Shown one piece after another: positions 19,889 through 28,030 of a stretch of DNA of 64,000 nt. Position 1 is the first letter of the stretch. The number at the start of each line of letters is the position of its first letter. A program made the position numbers and the translations under genes. The DNA comes from DASXAI01 sp963728985. GTDB taxonomy: Bacteria; Actinomycetota; Acidimicrobiia; Acidimicrobiales; Ilumatobacteraceae. Location of the stretch: assembly GCA_963728985.1 (NCBI GenBank), contig CAVSME010000005.1, positions 372,001 to 436,000 of the forward strand, in the 5' to 3' direction. The notes beneath the pieces are model-generated. The model was given only the letters and a program-made list of their open reading frames with translations. It was not told where the DNA came from and did no database searches.

Positions 19889-20191
19889 GTGCGCATCGAG
19901 CGGCGTCCGGGCGCCGTCGTCGTGGTGGGCGGGCCCGTGCCCCCCGGGGCCGACGCCATCACCATCGGGTCGGTGATCTCCGTGCGCGCCGGCCACGAGG
20001 GGTCGGCGTACCTCATGCGCCACGAGGCCGTCCATGTCCGCCAATGGCACCGCTTCGGGTTCGTGGGGTTCGCCGCCCGCTACCTGGGCTCGTACGCGAA
20101 GTGGCGCGCTTACCGCAAGGGCCACGCCGGTGCCTACCGGCGGATCCCGTTCGAGATCGAAGCCGACTGGGTGGCCCGCCGCACCAGCTGA
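19889..20191 (+). CDS. Small HEAVH-motif protein (DUF4157-like)
   Basis: 100 residues from GTG 19889, 8 bp after the thioredoxin-TPR gene. It contains MRHEAVHVRQWHRFG, resembling the HExxH zinc site of minigluzincin or DUF4157-type metallopeptidase domains, followed by YKWR-like basic text (AKWRAYRKGHAGAYRRIPFE) and IEADW, a plausible third-ligand Glu. No signal peptide or clear membrane helix. A small actinobacterial conserved protein; activity is unproved. The spacing suggests cotranscription with the thioredoxin gene. Confidence 0.7.
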   Translation: MRIERRPGAVVVVGGPVPPGADAITIGSVISVRAGHEGSAYLMRHEAVHVRQWHRFGFVGFAARYLGSYAKWRAYRKGHAGAYRRIPFEIEADWVARRTS

Positions 20192-20317
20192 CACTGCCGA
20201 CGGCGCGACGCGAGTTGCACCGAGAAGCACGATCTGGTTGGTCCCGGGCGCCCGCCCGGTAGCGTCCACGGCACTTCCCCTTCTGGTCCCCGTCGAGCGC
20301 GCCCAGGAGGAAGCACC

Positions 20318-21064
20318 GTGGCCGAGTTGCTCCGCCCCCCGCCGCACTCGTCGTGGCGCGACCGCATCGGTGCCGCGGCCGCCGGCATAACCGTCACCCG
20401 CCTGCTCACCACTGCCGGCGCCGTGCTCCTCGTGGCGGTCACCGCATGGTGGCTGCTGCGCTCGCCGGCGCCGCCGGTCGAACGATCGCTGCCGTCAGCC
20501 CGGTCGGCCGGCGCCGGCGTCGTCAGCGTGGGGACCGCCACCACGGTCGGTTCGTCGGTCGCCACGACCGCGGCGCCAGCGGAGGCCACCGAGATCGTCG
20601 TGCAGGCGGCCGGCGCCGTCACCGCCCCCGGCGTCTACCACGTCGCCGCCGACGCTCGTGTGGTCGATGTGGTCAGCGCCGCCGGCGGGGCGACGGCCGA
20701 GGCCGATCTCCAGGCGGTGGCGCTGGCGGCGAAGGTCACCGACGGTGCGCGCGTCTACGTGCCGCGCGTCGGCGAGACGGTGGCCGCCGCGGGCAGCGGC
20801 TCCAGCGGCACGGACCTGGGCGGCAGTGCCGTCGGGGCGACGAGCGGGCCGGGCCCACCGACGGCGGCGAACCCCCTCGACCTGAACCAGGCCACCGAGC
20901 TCGAACTGGAGGCACTGCCCGGCGTCGGCCCGGCGACGGCGCAGGCGATCATCGGCTACCGGACCGAGCACGGCCCGTTCGTAGCCGTCGACGATCTGCT
21001 CGACGTGCGCGGCATCGGCCCGGCCAAGCTCGACGCGTTCCGCGACCTGGTGCGGGTGGGGTGA
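20318..21064 (+). CDS. comEA: ComEA-type helix-hairpin-helix DNA-binding protein
   Basis: 248 residues. An N-terminal membrane anchor (about 28-47, LLTTAGAVLLVAVTAWWLL) is followed by a Ser/Thr/Ala linker and an SLBB-like domain (EIVVQAAGAVTAPGVYHV, then VVDVVSAAGGAT). A C-terminal pair of helix-hairpin-helix motifs closes the protein (LDLNQATELELEALPGVGPA and DLLDVRGIGPAKLDAFRDL). ComEA captures double-stranded DNA at the cell surface for uptake through ComEC. GTG 20318 has a strong AGGAGG upstream. It lies 5' of the ComEC-like gene, with a small opposing membrane gene between. Confidence 0.92.
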   Translation: MAELLRPPPHSSWRDRIGAAAAGITVTRLLTTAGAVLLVAVTAWWLLRSPAPPVERSLPSARSAGAGVVSVGTATTVGSSVATTAAPAEATEIVVQAAGAVTAPGVYHVAADARVVDVVSAAGGATAEADLQAVALAAKVTDGARVYVPRVGETVAAAGSGSSGTDLGGSAVGATSGPGPPTAANPLDLNQATELELEALPGVGPATAQAIIGYRTEHGPFVAVDDLLDVRGIGPAKLDAFRDLVRVG

Positions 21065-21079
21065 TGGGCGCTCGCCGAG

Positions 21080-21538
21080 CTACAAGAACACCCGGTGCTG
21101 GACGACGTAGGCCAGGAGGCCGAGGGCCGCCAGCACGCCGGCCCACACGCCGAGCAGGTACCACACGTACTCGCGCCACCAGTCCCGCCAGTCGGCCACG
21201 GGCGAGCGGGTGGCGCGTCGCGCCGCCAGGTACCCGAGGGCCATCCAGACGAGCGCGCTGGTCACGCCCATCACCACGTAGCGGAGGCTGCCCGCCTCCC
21301 ACGGCATACCCACGACGAGCGACGTCGGCAACGCCATCGCCGCCAGCAGCCACCCGGCGGCCCCGGAGGTCACGCACGACTCGCCCGAGCAGTCCGTGAA
21401 CCGCCACAGCGCGGCCGCCGCGACGAGGGCCACGAACGGCGGCGCCAGGGCCATGAAGGGCCCGGCCGATCGCAGGCGCCGCCGGTAGGCCATCGGGCCG
21501 GCGGGCACAGCGACGGTGGCGTCGGGGTGCACGCGCAT
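21080..21538 (-). CDS. Hypothetical four-helix membrane protein
   Basis: 152 residues with four predicted transmembrane segments: FMALAPPFVALVAAAALW, GWLLAAMALPTSLVVGM, YVVMGVTSALVWMALGYLAA and YLLGVWAGVLAALGLLAYVV. A Cys pair (DCSGESC) lies in the first outer loop. No family recognised. It runs opposite to comEA and comEC, and its ATG at 21538 lies about 107 bp before the comEC start. A coding region is supported by hydrophobic periodicity and gap-filling position rather than homology. Confidence 0.65.
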   Translation of the reverse strand: MRVHPDATVAVPAGPMAYRRRLRSAGPFMALAPPFVALVAAAALWRFTDCSGESCVTSGAAGWLLAAMALPTSLVVGMPWEAGSLRYVVMGVTSALVWMALGYLAARRATRSPVADWRDWWREYVWYLLGVWAGVLAALGLLAYVVQHRVFL

Positions 21539-21644
21539 CCCCAGGATGCTAGGGCCCGCGCCCCGCCCGAACGGGGACAGGCCGCTTCCCCTTCTCCTCC
21601 CCCTCCTCCCTCCCCCGCACGACGGCGAGCGTCAGGAAACGGCG

Positions 21645-23021
21645 ATGAACGATGCGTGGGCGGTCGCTCTCGCCGTGGCCACGGCGGCCGGTGCCTGGGC
21701 GACGCTGCCCGTGCCGCGATGGCTCGGTGCGGTGGTTGCGGCCGCCGCCCTGCTGGTCCGCCGCCCGGCGCTCCTGTGCCTCGGCGCCGCCCTCCTGGCG
21801 AGCGCGCTGTCCGTGGCGGCGTGGGCCGGCACGGTGCCGGTGGCGGCGGCACCGTACGACGGCGTGGTGACGCTCATCACCGATCCGGAGCCCGTGGCCA
21901 GCGGCGCCCGGGCGGTGGTGCGCGCCGGCGGGCACCATCTCGAGGCGTGGGCCCACGGCGGCGCCGCCGCCGCGCTGTCGGCCCGGCAGGCGGGGGAGCG
22001 GGTGGCCGTCGTCGGCACGCTCGGGCCGGCGCCGCGGGACCAGCGCCGCCGCCTCGCCGAGCAGCACATCGCCGGCCAGTTGCAGATCCAGCGGATCGGC
22101 GACCACGACGATGGCGATGTCGCCAGTCGCGCCGCCAACCGGGTGCGGCGGGCCCTGGTCGCCGGCGCCTGGCCGCTGTCGCCGGCGGAGCGCGCCCTCT
22201 TCACGGGCTTCGTCCTCGGCGACGACCGGGCCGAGCCGCCCGATCTCGTCGACGACTTCCGCGCCGCCGGCCTGAGCCACCTGACCGCCGTCTCCGGGGA
22301 GAACCTGGCGTTCGCGTTGGCCCTGGCCGGCCCGCTGCTGCGCCGCCTCGTGCTGCGGTGGCGGTTCGTCGCCACGATCGGCCTGGTCGCGTGGTTCGCG
22401 CTGCTCACGCGGTTCGAGCCCTCGGTCCTGCGGGCCAGTGCGATGGCGGCGCTGGCGGCCACGTCCGTCGTGCTCGCGCGGCCGGCCAGCACCCTGCGAC
22501 TGCTGTCGCTGGCCGTCGCCGTCATGGTGCTGGTCGACCCGCTGCTGGTGTGGTCGGTGGGGTGGTGGCTCTCGGTCGGCGCCACGACTGGCATCGCCGT
22601 GCTGGCCGCCCCGCTGGCGGCGCGGCTGCCGGGCCCGCGAGCGCTGGCCGAGGCGCTGGCGGTCACGATCGCCGCCCAGATCGGCGTGGCCCCGGTGTCC
22701 GTGAGCGTGTTCGGCGGCCTGCCGCTGGTGTCCGTACCTGCCAACCTCCTGGCCGTCCCGGTGGCCGGGCCGCTCATGGTGTGGGGTCTGCCCGCCGGTG
22801 TGCTCGCCGGTGTCGCGCCGGCGCTGGCGCCCGTCCTCCATCTGCCCACCCGCCTGGCCGTGCGCTGGATCGCGCTCGTGGCTCGCACCTCGGCAGCGGC
22901 GCCGCTCGGGCAGATTGACGGGCCGGGTGTCGCCGCTCTCGCCGTTGCCGGCGGCACACTGGTGCTGATCGGTGCCGCCTGGCGCCACCGCCGGGCGAGA
23001 CCGCCGCCGGGTCCTGTGTGA
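21645..23021 (+). CDS. comEC: ComEC/Rec2-family competence membrane protein lacking the metallo-beta-lactamase domain
   Basis: 458-residue polytopic membrane protein. An N-terminal DUF4131-like part is followed by the competence channel domain with FRAAGLSHLTAVSGENLAFA, RFEPSVLRASAMAALAA, DPLLVWSVGWWLSVGATTGI and PVSVSVFGGLPLVSVPANLL. In ComEC the channel passes single-stranded DNA into the cell. Canonical ComEC has a C-terminal metallo-beta-lactamase domain, which is absent here: the protein ends in RRARPPPGPV. ATG 21645 is preferred because CAGGAAAC lies upstream. It heads a rightward run with the flippase-like gene, the short pterin-like gene and holA. Confidence 0.9.
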   Translation: MNDAWAVALAVATAAGAWATLPVPRWLGAVVAAAALLVRRPALLCLGAALLASALSVAAWAGTVPVAAAPYDGVVTLITDPEPVASGARAVVRAGGHHLEAWAHGGAAAALSARQAGERVAVVGTLGPAPRDQRRRLAEQHIAGQLQIQRIGDHDDGDVASRAANRVRRALVAGAWPLSPAERALFTGFVLGDDRAEPPDLVDDFRAAGLSHLTAVSGENLAFALALAGPLLRRLVLRWRFVATIGLVAWFALLTRFEPSVLRASAMAALAATSVVLARPASTLRLLSLAVAVMVLVDPLLVWSVGWWLSVGATTGIAVLAAPLAARLPGPRALAEALAVTIAAQIGVAPVSVSVFGGLPLVSVPANLLAVPVAGPLMVWGLPAGVLAGVAPALAPVLHLPTRLAVRWIALVARTSAAAPLGQIDGPGVAALAVAGGTLVLIGAAWRHRRARPPPGPV

Positions 23022-23096
23022 CCGACGTCGCCGGCGGGCCCCGTCACCCTCAGCGGTCGGGGCCGTCCTGTTCTTGGACCGCACGAAGGAGACCCG

Positions 23097-24119
23097 GTGA
23101 ACCTCCCGAGCGAGCGCGATGGCACGGCTCGGCGGCGCGTCAAGCGAGTGGTGCCGATCGTCGCCGGTGTCGTGTCGCTGTGGCTCCTGCGGTCGTCACT
23201 CTTGGCCGTCTATGGCGACCTGGCCGACGTGGCCGGCGTCGATGCGCGCTGGCTGATCGCGATCGCCGCCTGCGAGGTGGCCGCCTTCGTCGCGTCGTGG
23301 GAGCTGAACCGGTTGGCGCTGCGCACCGACCGGTGGTTCGACGTGGCCGTCGCCCAGCTCAGCGGCAACGCCGCCAGCAACGTCGCGCCGGCGGGCGGGG
23401 CCGTCGGCGCCGCCGTCCAGCTCCGGGTGCTGTCCGAGGCGGGCTACGACATGACGCGCGCGGCCACGTCGCTCGGCGCCCTGACCGTCCTGGGCGCCGC
23501 CGGGCTCGTGGCCGTCCCGCTCCTGGCCCTGCCGCTCGCGGTGGCGACCGGCTCGGTCGACGGCGGCCTGGAAGGGGCCTGGATCGGCCTGGCCCTGCTC
23601 GTGGCCGCCCTCGCCGGTGTGGCCGTCCTGGCCGTCCTCGACCGGCCCCTGGCCTGGGTGGCGGAGGCGATCCAGTGGGTGCGCAACCGCCTGCGCCGGG
23701 GCGCCGTCCGCCAGGATCTGGCGGCCCGGGTCCTGGCCGAGCGCGATGCCATCGGCGCCGCCATCCGGGAGCGACCGCTGCGCACCATCTCGGCCACCAT
23801 CGGCCGGACCGTGGCCGACTTCGTCGCCCTCTACCTCGCGCTGCTCGCCGCCGGCGCCCAGCCGTCGCCGATGGTCGTCCTCGTCGCCTTCGGCGCCGCC
23901 AACGTCGCCGGGATGATCCCGGTCACGCCGGGCGGGCTGGGGTTCGTCGAAGCGGGGATCACCGGCACCCTTGTCGCCGCCGGCATCAACCCGGTCCACG
24001 CCGCCCTCGCCGCCGCCCTGTACCGGCTGGCCAGCACGTGGCTCCCCACGCTGGCCGGGCTGCTGGGCTACGTCGGCTTCCGCTACCGCCATCGGGCGCC
24101 GGCGCCGCAGCCCACCTGA
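23097..24119 (+). CDS. Flippase-like / lysylphosphatidylglycerol synthase transmembrane-domain protein
   Basis: 340 residues, mostly membrane-embedded, of the UPF0104/AglD-like family. Typical patterns are VAAFVASWELNRLAL, NAASNVAPAGGAVGAAVQ, FGAANVAGMIPVTPGG-LGFVEAGITG and ALYRLASTWLPTLAGLLGY. The family includes the N-terminal flippase domain of MprF and stand-alone homologues of unknown lipid substrate; no synthase domain is present. GTG 23097 has GAAGGAGA upstream. It lies between comEC and the small gene preceding holA. Confidence 0.87.
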   Translation: MNLPSERDGTARRRVKRVVPIVAGVVSLWLLRSSLLAVYGDLADVAGVDARWLIAIAACEVAAFVASWELNRLALRTDRWFDVAVAQLSGNAASNVAPAGGAVGAAVQLRVLSEAGYDMTRAATSLGALTVLGAAGLVAVPLLALPLAVATGSVDGGLEGAWIGLALLVAALAGVAVLAVLDRPLAWVAEAIQWVRNRLRRGAVRQDLAARVLAERDAIGAAIRERPLRTISATIGRTVADFVALYLALLAAGAQPSPMVVLVAFGAANVAGMIPVTPGGLGFVEAGITGTLVAAGINPVHAALAAALYRLASTWLPTLAGLLGYVGFRYRHRAPAPQPT

Positions 24120-24160
24120 CCCCGCCGGCCGCAGCAACCAGTGCCGGTAGCTTCGCCGCC

Positions 24161-24517
24161 GTGCACGTCCTCGTCGGGTCGACCACCTTCGACGTCTCGT
24201 CGCGGGCCGTCGTGATCGGCGTGCTCGACCCCGGTCTCGCCGCCGATGCGCTCGTCGCCACCGCGCAGGAGATGGTGGTCGCCGGCGCCGACGCCATCGA
24301 GGTCAGCGGCCCCAACGAGTCGCTGGCGGCCGCCGTTGACATCCCCGTCATCGCGCCGGGCGACGTGGGCACGGCCAGCGCCGACGACGCCGTGGCCGTC
24401 GCCGTGACCGTCGTCCGCGGGGCCCGGCTGGTGCGCACGCGGGATGTGCGCACCGCTCGGCGGGTGGTCGACGTCCTTGCCGCCGTGATCGACGCCTCGG
24501 GCGCGGCGCAGCCGTGA
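24161..24517 (+). CDS. Short pterin-binding/dihydropteroate-synthase-like protein
   Basis: 118 residues from GTG 24161. IGVLDPGLAADALVATAQEM and VVAGADAIEVSGPNES recall the start of a DHPS TIM barrel (AGADxIDVGGES), but the protein is less than half the length of DHPS and lacks its later motifs. It is probably a degenerate or specialised pterin-like domain. Its TGA overlaps the holA GTG in GTGA, which implies coupling with holA. Function unknown; a DHPS-fold relic is a tentative reading. Confidence 0.55.
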   Translation: MHVLVGSTTFDVSSRAVVIGVLDPGLAADALVATAQEMVVAGADAIEVSGPNESLAAAVDIPVIAPGDVGTASADDAVAVAVTVVRGARLVRTRDVRTARRVVDVLAAVIDASGAAQP

Positions 24518-25497
24518 CGGCGTCGCTCCACCTCCTGCGGGGCGACGACGAGGTGCTCCTCGGCGACGCGACGACCGAACTGATCCATCGCCTCGTGGGC
24601 GACGGCGATCGCAGCCTGGTCGTGACGGAACTGGACGGCGACGACTACGCCGTGACCGCGGTGGTCGACGCCGCCCAGACGCCGCCGTTCCTCACGGCGC
24701 GGCGGGTCGTGGTGGCCCGGGGCATCCAGCGCTTCACCGCCGACGATCTGGGGCCGCTCACGGCCTACGTCGGCGATCCGATGGACACCACCGACCTGGT
24801 GCTCGTGGCGTCCGGCGAGCGGCTGCCCAAGGCCTTCCTCGACGCCGCCAAGAAGGCCGGTGCCACCATCGTCGCCACCGGGGCCGGCCGCAACCGCCAG
24901 GAGCGCAGCGGCTGGATCGACGAGCGGGTGGCCGTCTCCGACGTGAAGCTCGATCCGTCGGCGAAGTCGGCCATCGCCGAGTGGCTCGGCGAGGACGTCG
25001 GCCGCCTCCCGGCCCTCCTCGACACGCTGGAGGCGATCGGCACCGGGGGCAAGCTCACCGCCGCTGACGTCGAGCCCTTCCTCGGCGAGGCCGGGGCGGT
25101 GCCGCCCTGGGACATGACCGACGCCATCGATCGGGGTGACGTGGCCACCGCCCTCACCATGCTCGGCCGCATGCTCGGGGCCGGCGGCCGCCATCCGCTG
25201 GTGGTGATGGCCACGCTGCAGAGTCACTACGAACGCATGATGCGCCTGGACGGTGCCGGAGTGCACGACCGTTCGGGTGCCGCCAGCCTCCTCAAGGTGG
25301 CGCCGTTCCAGGCCCAGAAGGCGCTCGAGCAGTCCCGCCGCCTGGGCCACGACGGCGTGGCGCGGGCCGTCGAGCTGCTGGCCGGCGCCGACCTCGACCT
25401 GCGGGGCCAGCGCCAGTGGCCCGACGAGCTCGTCCTCGAGGTGCTCGTGGCCCGCCTGGCCCGGCTGGCGCCGACAACGAGAACCGCCCGGCGCTGA
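24514..25497 (+). CDS. holA: DNA polymerase III subunit delta
   Basis: 327-residue clamp-loader delta subunit. The N-terminal LLRGDDEVLL, followed by TPPFLTARRVVVARGIQRF and TDLVLVASGERLPK, is the degenerate RecA-like domain of HolA. The SAIAEWLGEDVGRLPALLDT region and the C-terminal collar with MLGAGGRHPLVVMATLQSHY and PFQAQKALEQSRRLG complete it. It opens the sliding clamp for loading on primed DNA. GTG 24514 overlaps the preceding gene by 4 bp. It is followed by a convergent rpsT, the usual arrangement. Confidence 0.95.
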   Translation: MTASLHLLRGDDEVLLGDATTELIHRLVGDGDRSLVVTELDGDDYAVTAVVDAAQTPPFLTARRVVVARGIQRFTADDLGPLTAYVGDPMDTTDLVLVASGERLPKAFLDAAKKAGATIVATGAGRNRQERSGWIDERVAVSDVKLDPSAKSAIAEWLGEDVGRLPALLDTLEAIGTGGKLTAADVEPFLGEAGAVPPWDMTDAIDRGDVATALTMLGRMLGAGGRHPLVVMATLQSHYERMMRLDGAGVHDRSGAASLLKVAPFQAQKALEQSRRLGHDGVARAVELLAGADLDLRGQRQWPDELVLEVLVARLARLAPTTRTARR

Positions 25498-25520
25498 GGC
25501 CGGGCGGAGAGCGTCAACTG

Positions 25521-25566
25521 GCGCCGCAATGCGGCGGCGGGCGGCTGCTGGCGGGATTGTCCGAGA
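25521..25566. repeat. Intergenic dispersed repeat, copy 1
   Basis: GCGCCGCAATGCGGCG (with CGGGCG next), then ATTGTCCGAG. The same two blocks occur at 62343-62400 (GCGCCGCAGTGCGGCG, CGGGCG, ATTGTCCGAG), and the second block also at 46685-46703. The first block can fold as a GCGCCGCA/TGCGGCG hairpin. It lies in the 327-bp gap between convergent holA and rpsT. Confidence 0.6.
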
Positions 25567-25606
25567 GGGCGAGCGCAGAGGCGCACGCGATCGGCGAGGG
25601 CGAGGG

Positions 25607-25726
25607 CCGGTGGCCACGATTCGATGAGCGACGTTGGGTGCCGATTCCGCGCATGGCGGGCCGATCGGCCCGCCAGGCGAGGCAATCGGCACCCAAACGT
25701 CGATCACGGAACAGGATGGCCACCGG
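25607..25726. repeat. Nested inverted repeat between holA and rpsT
   Basis: Three nested symmetric arm pairs are visible. The outer pair is CCGGTGGCCA (25607-25616) with TGGCCACCGG (25717-25726). The middle pair is TTGGGTGCCGATT (25634-25646) with AATCGGCACCCAA (25684-25696). At the centre is the perfect 20-bp palindrome GGCGGGCCGATCGGCCCGCC (25655-25674). It sits between convergent genes and could work as a bidirectional terminator. The middle arm and GGCGGGCC core recur at 34130-34195. No ORF is inside, so a MITE-like or REP-like element is possible. The rest of the 25498-25824 gap holds no gene I recognise. Confidence 0.8.
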
Positions 25727-25824
25727 CCCCGCCGCTCGGATCGCGAGACCTATCCGCTCGCCCTCTGAAGCGCAGCGAGTCAGGAGCACGCCGAAGCGTC
25801 AGCGGAGGCGGCGACGAAGATACG

Positions 25825-26109
25825 TCAGTCTTCGGGGGCGGCCTCGGGAACAGCGGCAAGGGCGGCGGCCTTCATCAGCCGGCTCTTGCGCCGGGCCGCC
25901 TGGTTCTTGTGGATGACGCCCTTGCTGGCCGCCTTGTCGAGCCGCTTCTGGGCCAGGCGCAGCGAGTCGCCGGCGCTCTCGGCGCCCGTCTCGGCGTCAC
26001 GCTGAGCGGCCTTTACACGCGTCTTCAGCTCGCTCTTCACGGCCTTGTTGCGCTCGCGGGCCTTCAGGTTGGTGAGGTTGCGCTTCTTCTGGCTCTTGAT
26101 GTTGGCCAC
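25825..26109 (-). CDS. rpsT: 30S ribosomal protein S20
   Basis: 94 residues, helical and strongly basic: MANIKSQKKRNLTNLKARER then NKAVKSELKTRVKAAQRDAE, a C-terminal GVIHKNQAARRKSRLMKA and an acidic tail. This is the standard S20 pattern that binds 16S rRNA in small-subunit assembly. ATG 26109. It stands in the conserved holA-rpsT-lepA order, transcribed against both neighbours; the 107 bp up to lepA must contain divergent promoters. Confidence 0.97.
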   Translation of the reverse strand: MANIKSQKKRNLTNLKARERNKAVKSELKTRVKAAQRDAETGAESAGDSLRLAQKRLDKAASKGVIHKNQAARRKSRLMKAAALAAVPEAAPED

Positions 26110-26216
26110 GACGATCCTTCAAGGGTGGGCAGGAGCTGCCGGAACAGCCCGTCAAACCTACCAGGGCACGTGGCCCGCCGGCCACGCAGGTGCGGCGGTA
26201 GCGTTGCTCGACGGCC

Positions 26217-28001
26217 ATGGACCTCGCCCGCATCCGCAACTTCTCGATCATCGCCCACATCGACCACGGCAAGTCCACGCTGTCGGACCGCATCCTGGAG
26301 CTGACCGGCGCCGTCGATGCCCGTGACATGCGCGAGCAGTACCTCGACTCGATGGATCTGGAGCGCGAGCGGGGCATCACCATCAAGGCCCAGAACGTGC
26401 GGGTCACATGGAAGGGCCACACCCTCCACCTGATCGACACCCCCGGCCACGTGGACTTCGGCTACGAGGTCAGCCGCAGCCTGGCCGCCTGCGAAGGCGT
26501 CGTCTTGCTGGTCGACGCCGCGCAGGGCATCGAAGCCCAGACGCTGGCCAACTGCTACCTGGCTCTGGAGCACGACCTCGAGATCGTGGCCGCCCTCAAC
26601 AAGATCGACCTGCCGGCGGCCGAGCCCGAGCGCTACGCCGAGGAGATCGAGAAGGTGCTCGGCATCGACGCTGCCGGCATCCTGCGCATCAGCGCCAAGA
26701 CCGGCGAGGGCGTGAGCGCACTGCTCGACGCCGTCATTGCCAGCATCCCGGCGCCGAAGGGCGACCCGGCGGCGCCGTTGCAGGCGCTCATCTTCGACAG
26801 CCAGTACGACCAGTACCGCGGCGTCGTGTCGTCGATCCGCGTGGTGAACGGCCGCATCGCGCCGGACATGCGGCTGCGCTTCATGCAGGCTGGCGCCATC
26901 CACCTGGCCGACGAGGTGGGCGTCCGGCTGCCGGTGCCCACGCCGGTGGCCGAGCTGGGCCCCGGCGAGGTCGGCTACCTCATCGCCGGCATCAAGGACG
27001 TGGGCGAGGCCCGCTCGGGCGAGACCGTGACCGAGACTGCCCGCCCGGCGACGGGGGTCCTGGAGGGCTACCGCGACCCGAAGCCCATGGTCTTCTGCGG
27101 CCTCTACCCGGTCGACGGCGACGAGTTCGAGAACCTGCGCGAGAGCCTCGAGCGCCTGAAGCTCAACGACGCGTCGATCACCTACGTGCCCGAGACCTCC
27201 GGCGCGCTGGGCTTCGGGTTCCGCTGTGGCTTCCTCGGGCTGCTGCACATGGAGATCGTGCGCGAGCGACTGGAGCGTGAGTTCGACCTCGCCCTCATCG
27301 CCACCGCACCGTCGGTGGAGTACCGCGTCCTGCGCACGGACGGTGAGATGGAAGACGTCGACAACCCATCGGCCATGCCCCCGCCGCAGGAGATCGAGGC
27401 GATCGAGGAGCCCTACCTCAAGGCCACCATCCTCACGCCCACGACCTACACGGGCACCGTCATGGACCTGTGCCAGACCCGCCGCGGCGAGATGCACAAG
27501 CTCGAATACCTGTCGCCGGAACGGGTCGAGCTCATCTACCGCATCCCGCTGGCCGAGGTCGTCATCGACTTCTTCGACCAGTTGAAGAGCCGCACACAGG
27601 GCTATGCCAGCCTCGACTACGAGCCCGACACGTACCAACGGGCCAACCTCGTGAAGGTCGACATCTTGTTGAACGGCGTCGCCGCCGACGCCTTCAGCAC
27701 CATCGTCCATCGGGACAAGGCGACCGACTACGGACGGCGGATGTGCGAGAAGCTGCGGGAGCTCATCCCGCGGCAGCTGTTCGACGTGCCCATCCAGGCC
27801 GCCATCGGGGGCAAGATCATCTCCCGGGAGACCGTCAAGGCCAAGCGCAAGGACGTGTTGGCCAAGTGCTACGGGGGCGACATCACCCGCAAGCGCAAGC
27901 TCCTGGAGCGCCAGAAGGAAGGCAAGAAGCGGATGAAGTCGATCGGTCGGGTGGAGGTACCGCAGGAGGCTTTCGTGGCCGCACTGCGCCTCGACGACTG
28001 A
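26217..28001 (+). CDS. lepA: Elongation factor 4 (LepA)
   Basis: 594-residue translational GTPase that remodels stalled or early 70S ribosomes. The G1 motif AHIDHGKST is at 13-21. RERGITIKAQ marks switch I, DTPGHVDFGYEV is G3 and NKIDLP is G4. Domain II, EF-G-like domains III and V and the LepA-specific C-terminal domain (FSTIVHRDKATDYGRRMCEK, RKRKLLERQKEGKKRMKSIG) follow. Length is standard. ATG 26217, divergent from rpsT. Confidence 0.98.
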   Translation: MDLARIRNFSIIAHIDHGKSTLSDRILELTGAVDARDMREQYLDSMDLERERGITIKAQNVRVTWKGHTLHLIDTPGHVDFGYEVSRSLAACEGVVLLVDAAQGIEAQTLANCYLALEHDLEIVAALNKIDLPAAEPERYAEEIEKVLGIDAAGILRISAKTGEGVSALLDAVIASIPAPKGDPAAPLQALIFDSQYDQYRGVVSSIRVVNGRIAPDMRLRFMQAGAIHLADEVGVRLPVPTPVAELGPGEVGYLIAGIKDVGEARSGETVTETARPATGVLEGYRDPKPMVFCGLYPVDGDEFENLRESLERLKLNDASITYVPETSGALGFGFRCGFLGLLHMEIVRERLEREFDLALIATAPSVEYRVLRTDGEMEDVDNPSAMPPPQEIEAIEEPYLKATILTPTTYTGTVMDLCQTRRGEMHKLEYLSPERVELIYRIPLAEVVIDFFDQLKSRTQGYASLDYEPDTYQRANLVKVDILLNGVAADAFSTIVHRDKATDYGRRMCEKLRELIPRQLFDVPIQAAIGGKIISRETVKAKRKDVLAKCYGGDITRKRKLLERQKEGKKRMKSIGRVEVPQEAFVAALRLDD

Positions 28002-28030
28002 GCAAAGCCGCAAAGGGCTACCTATGGAGG

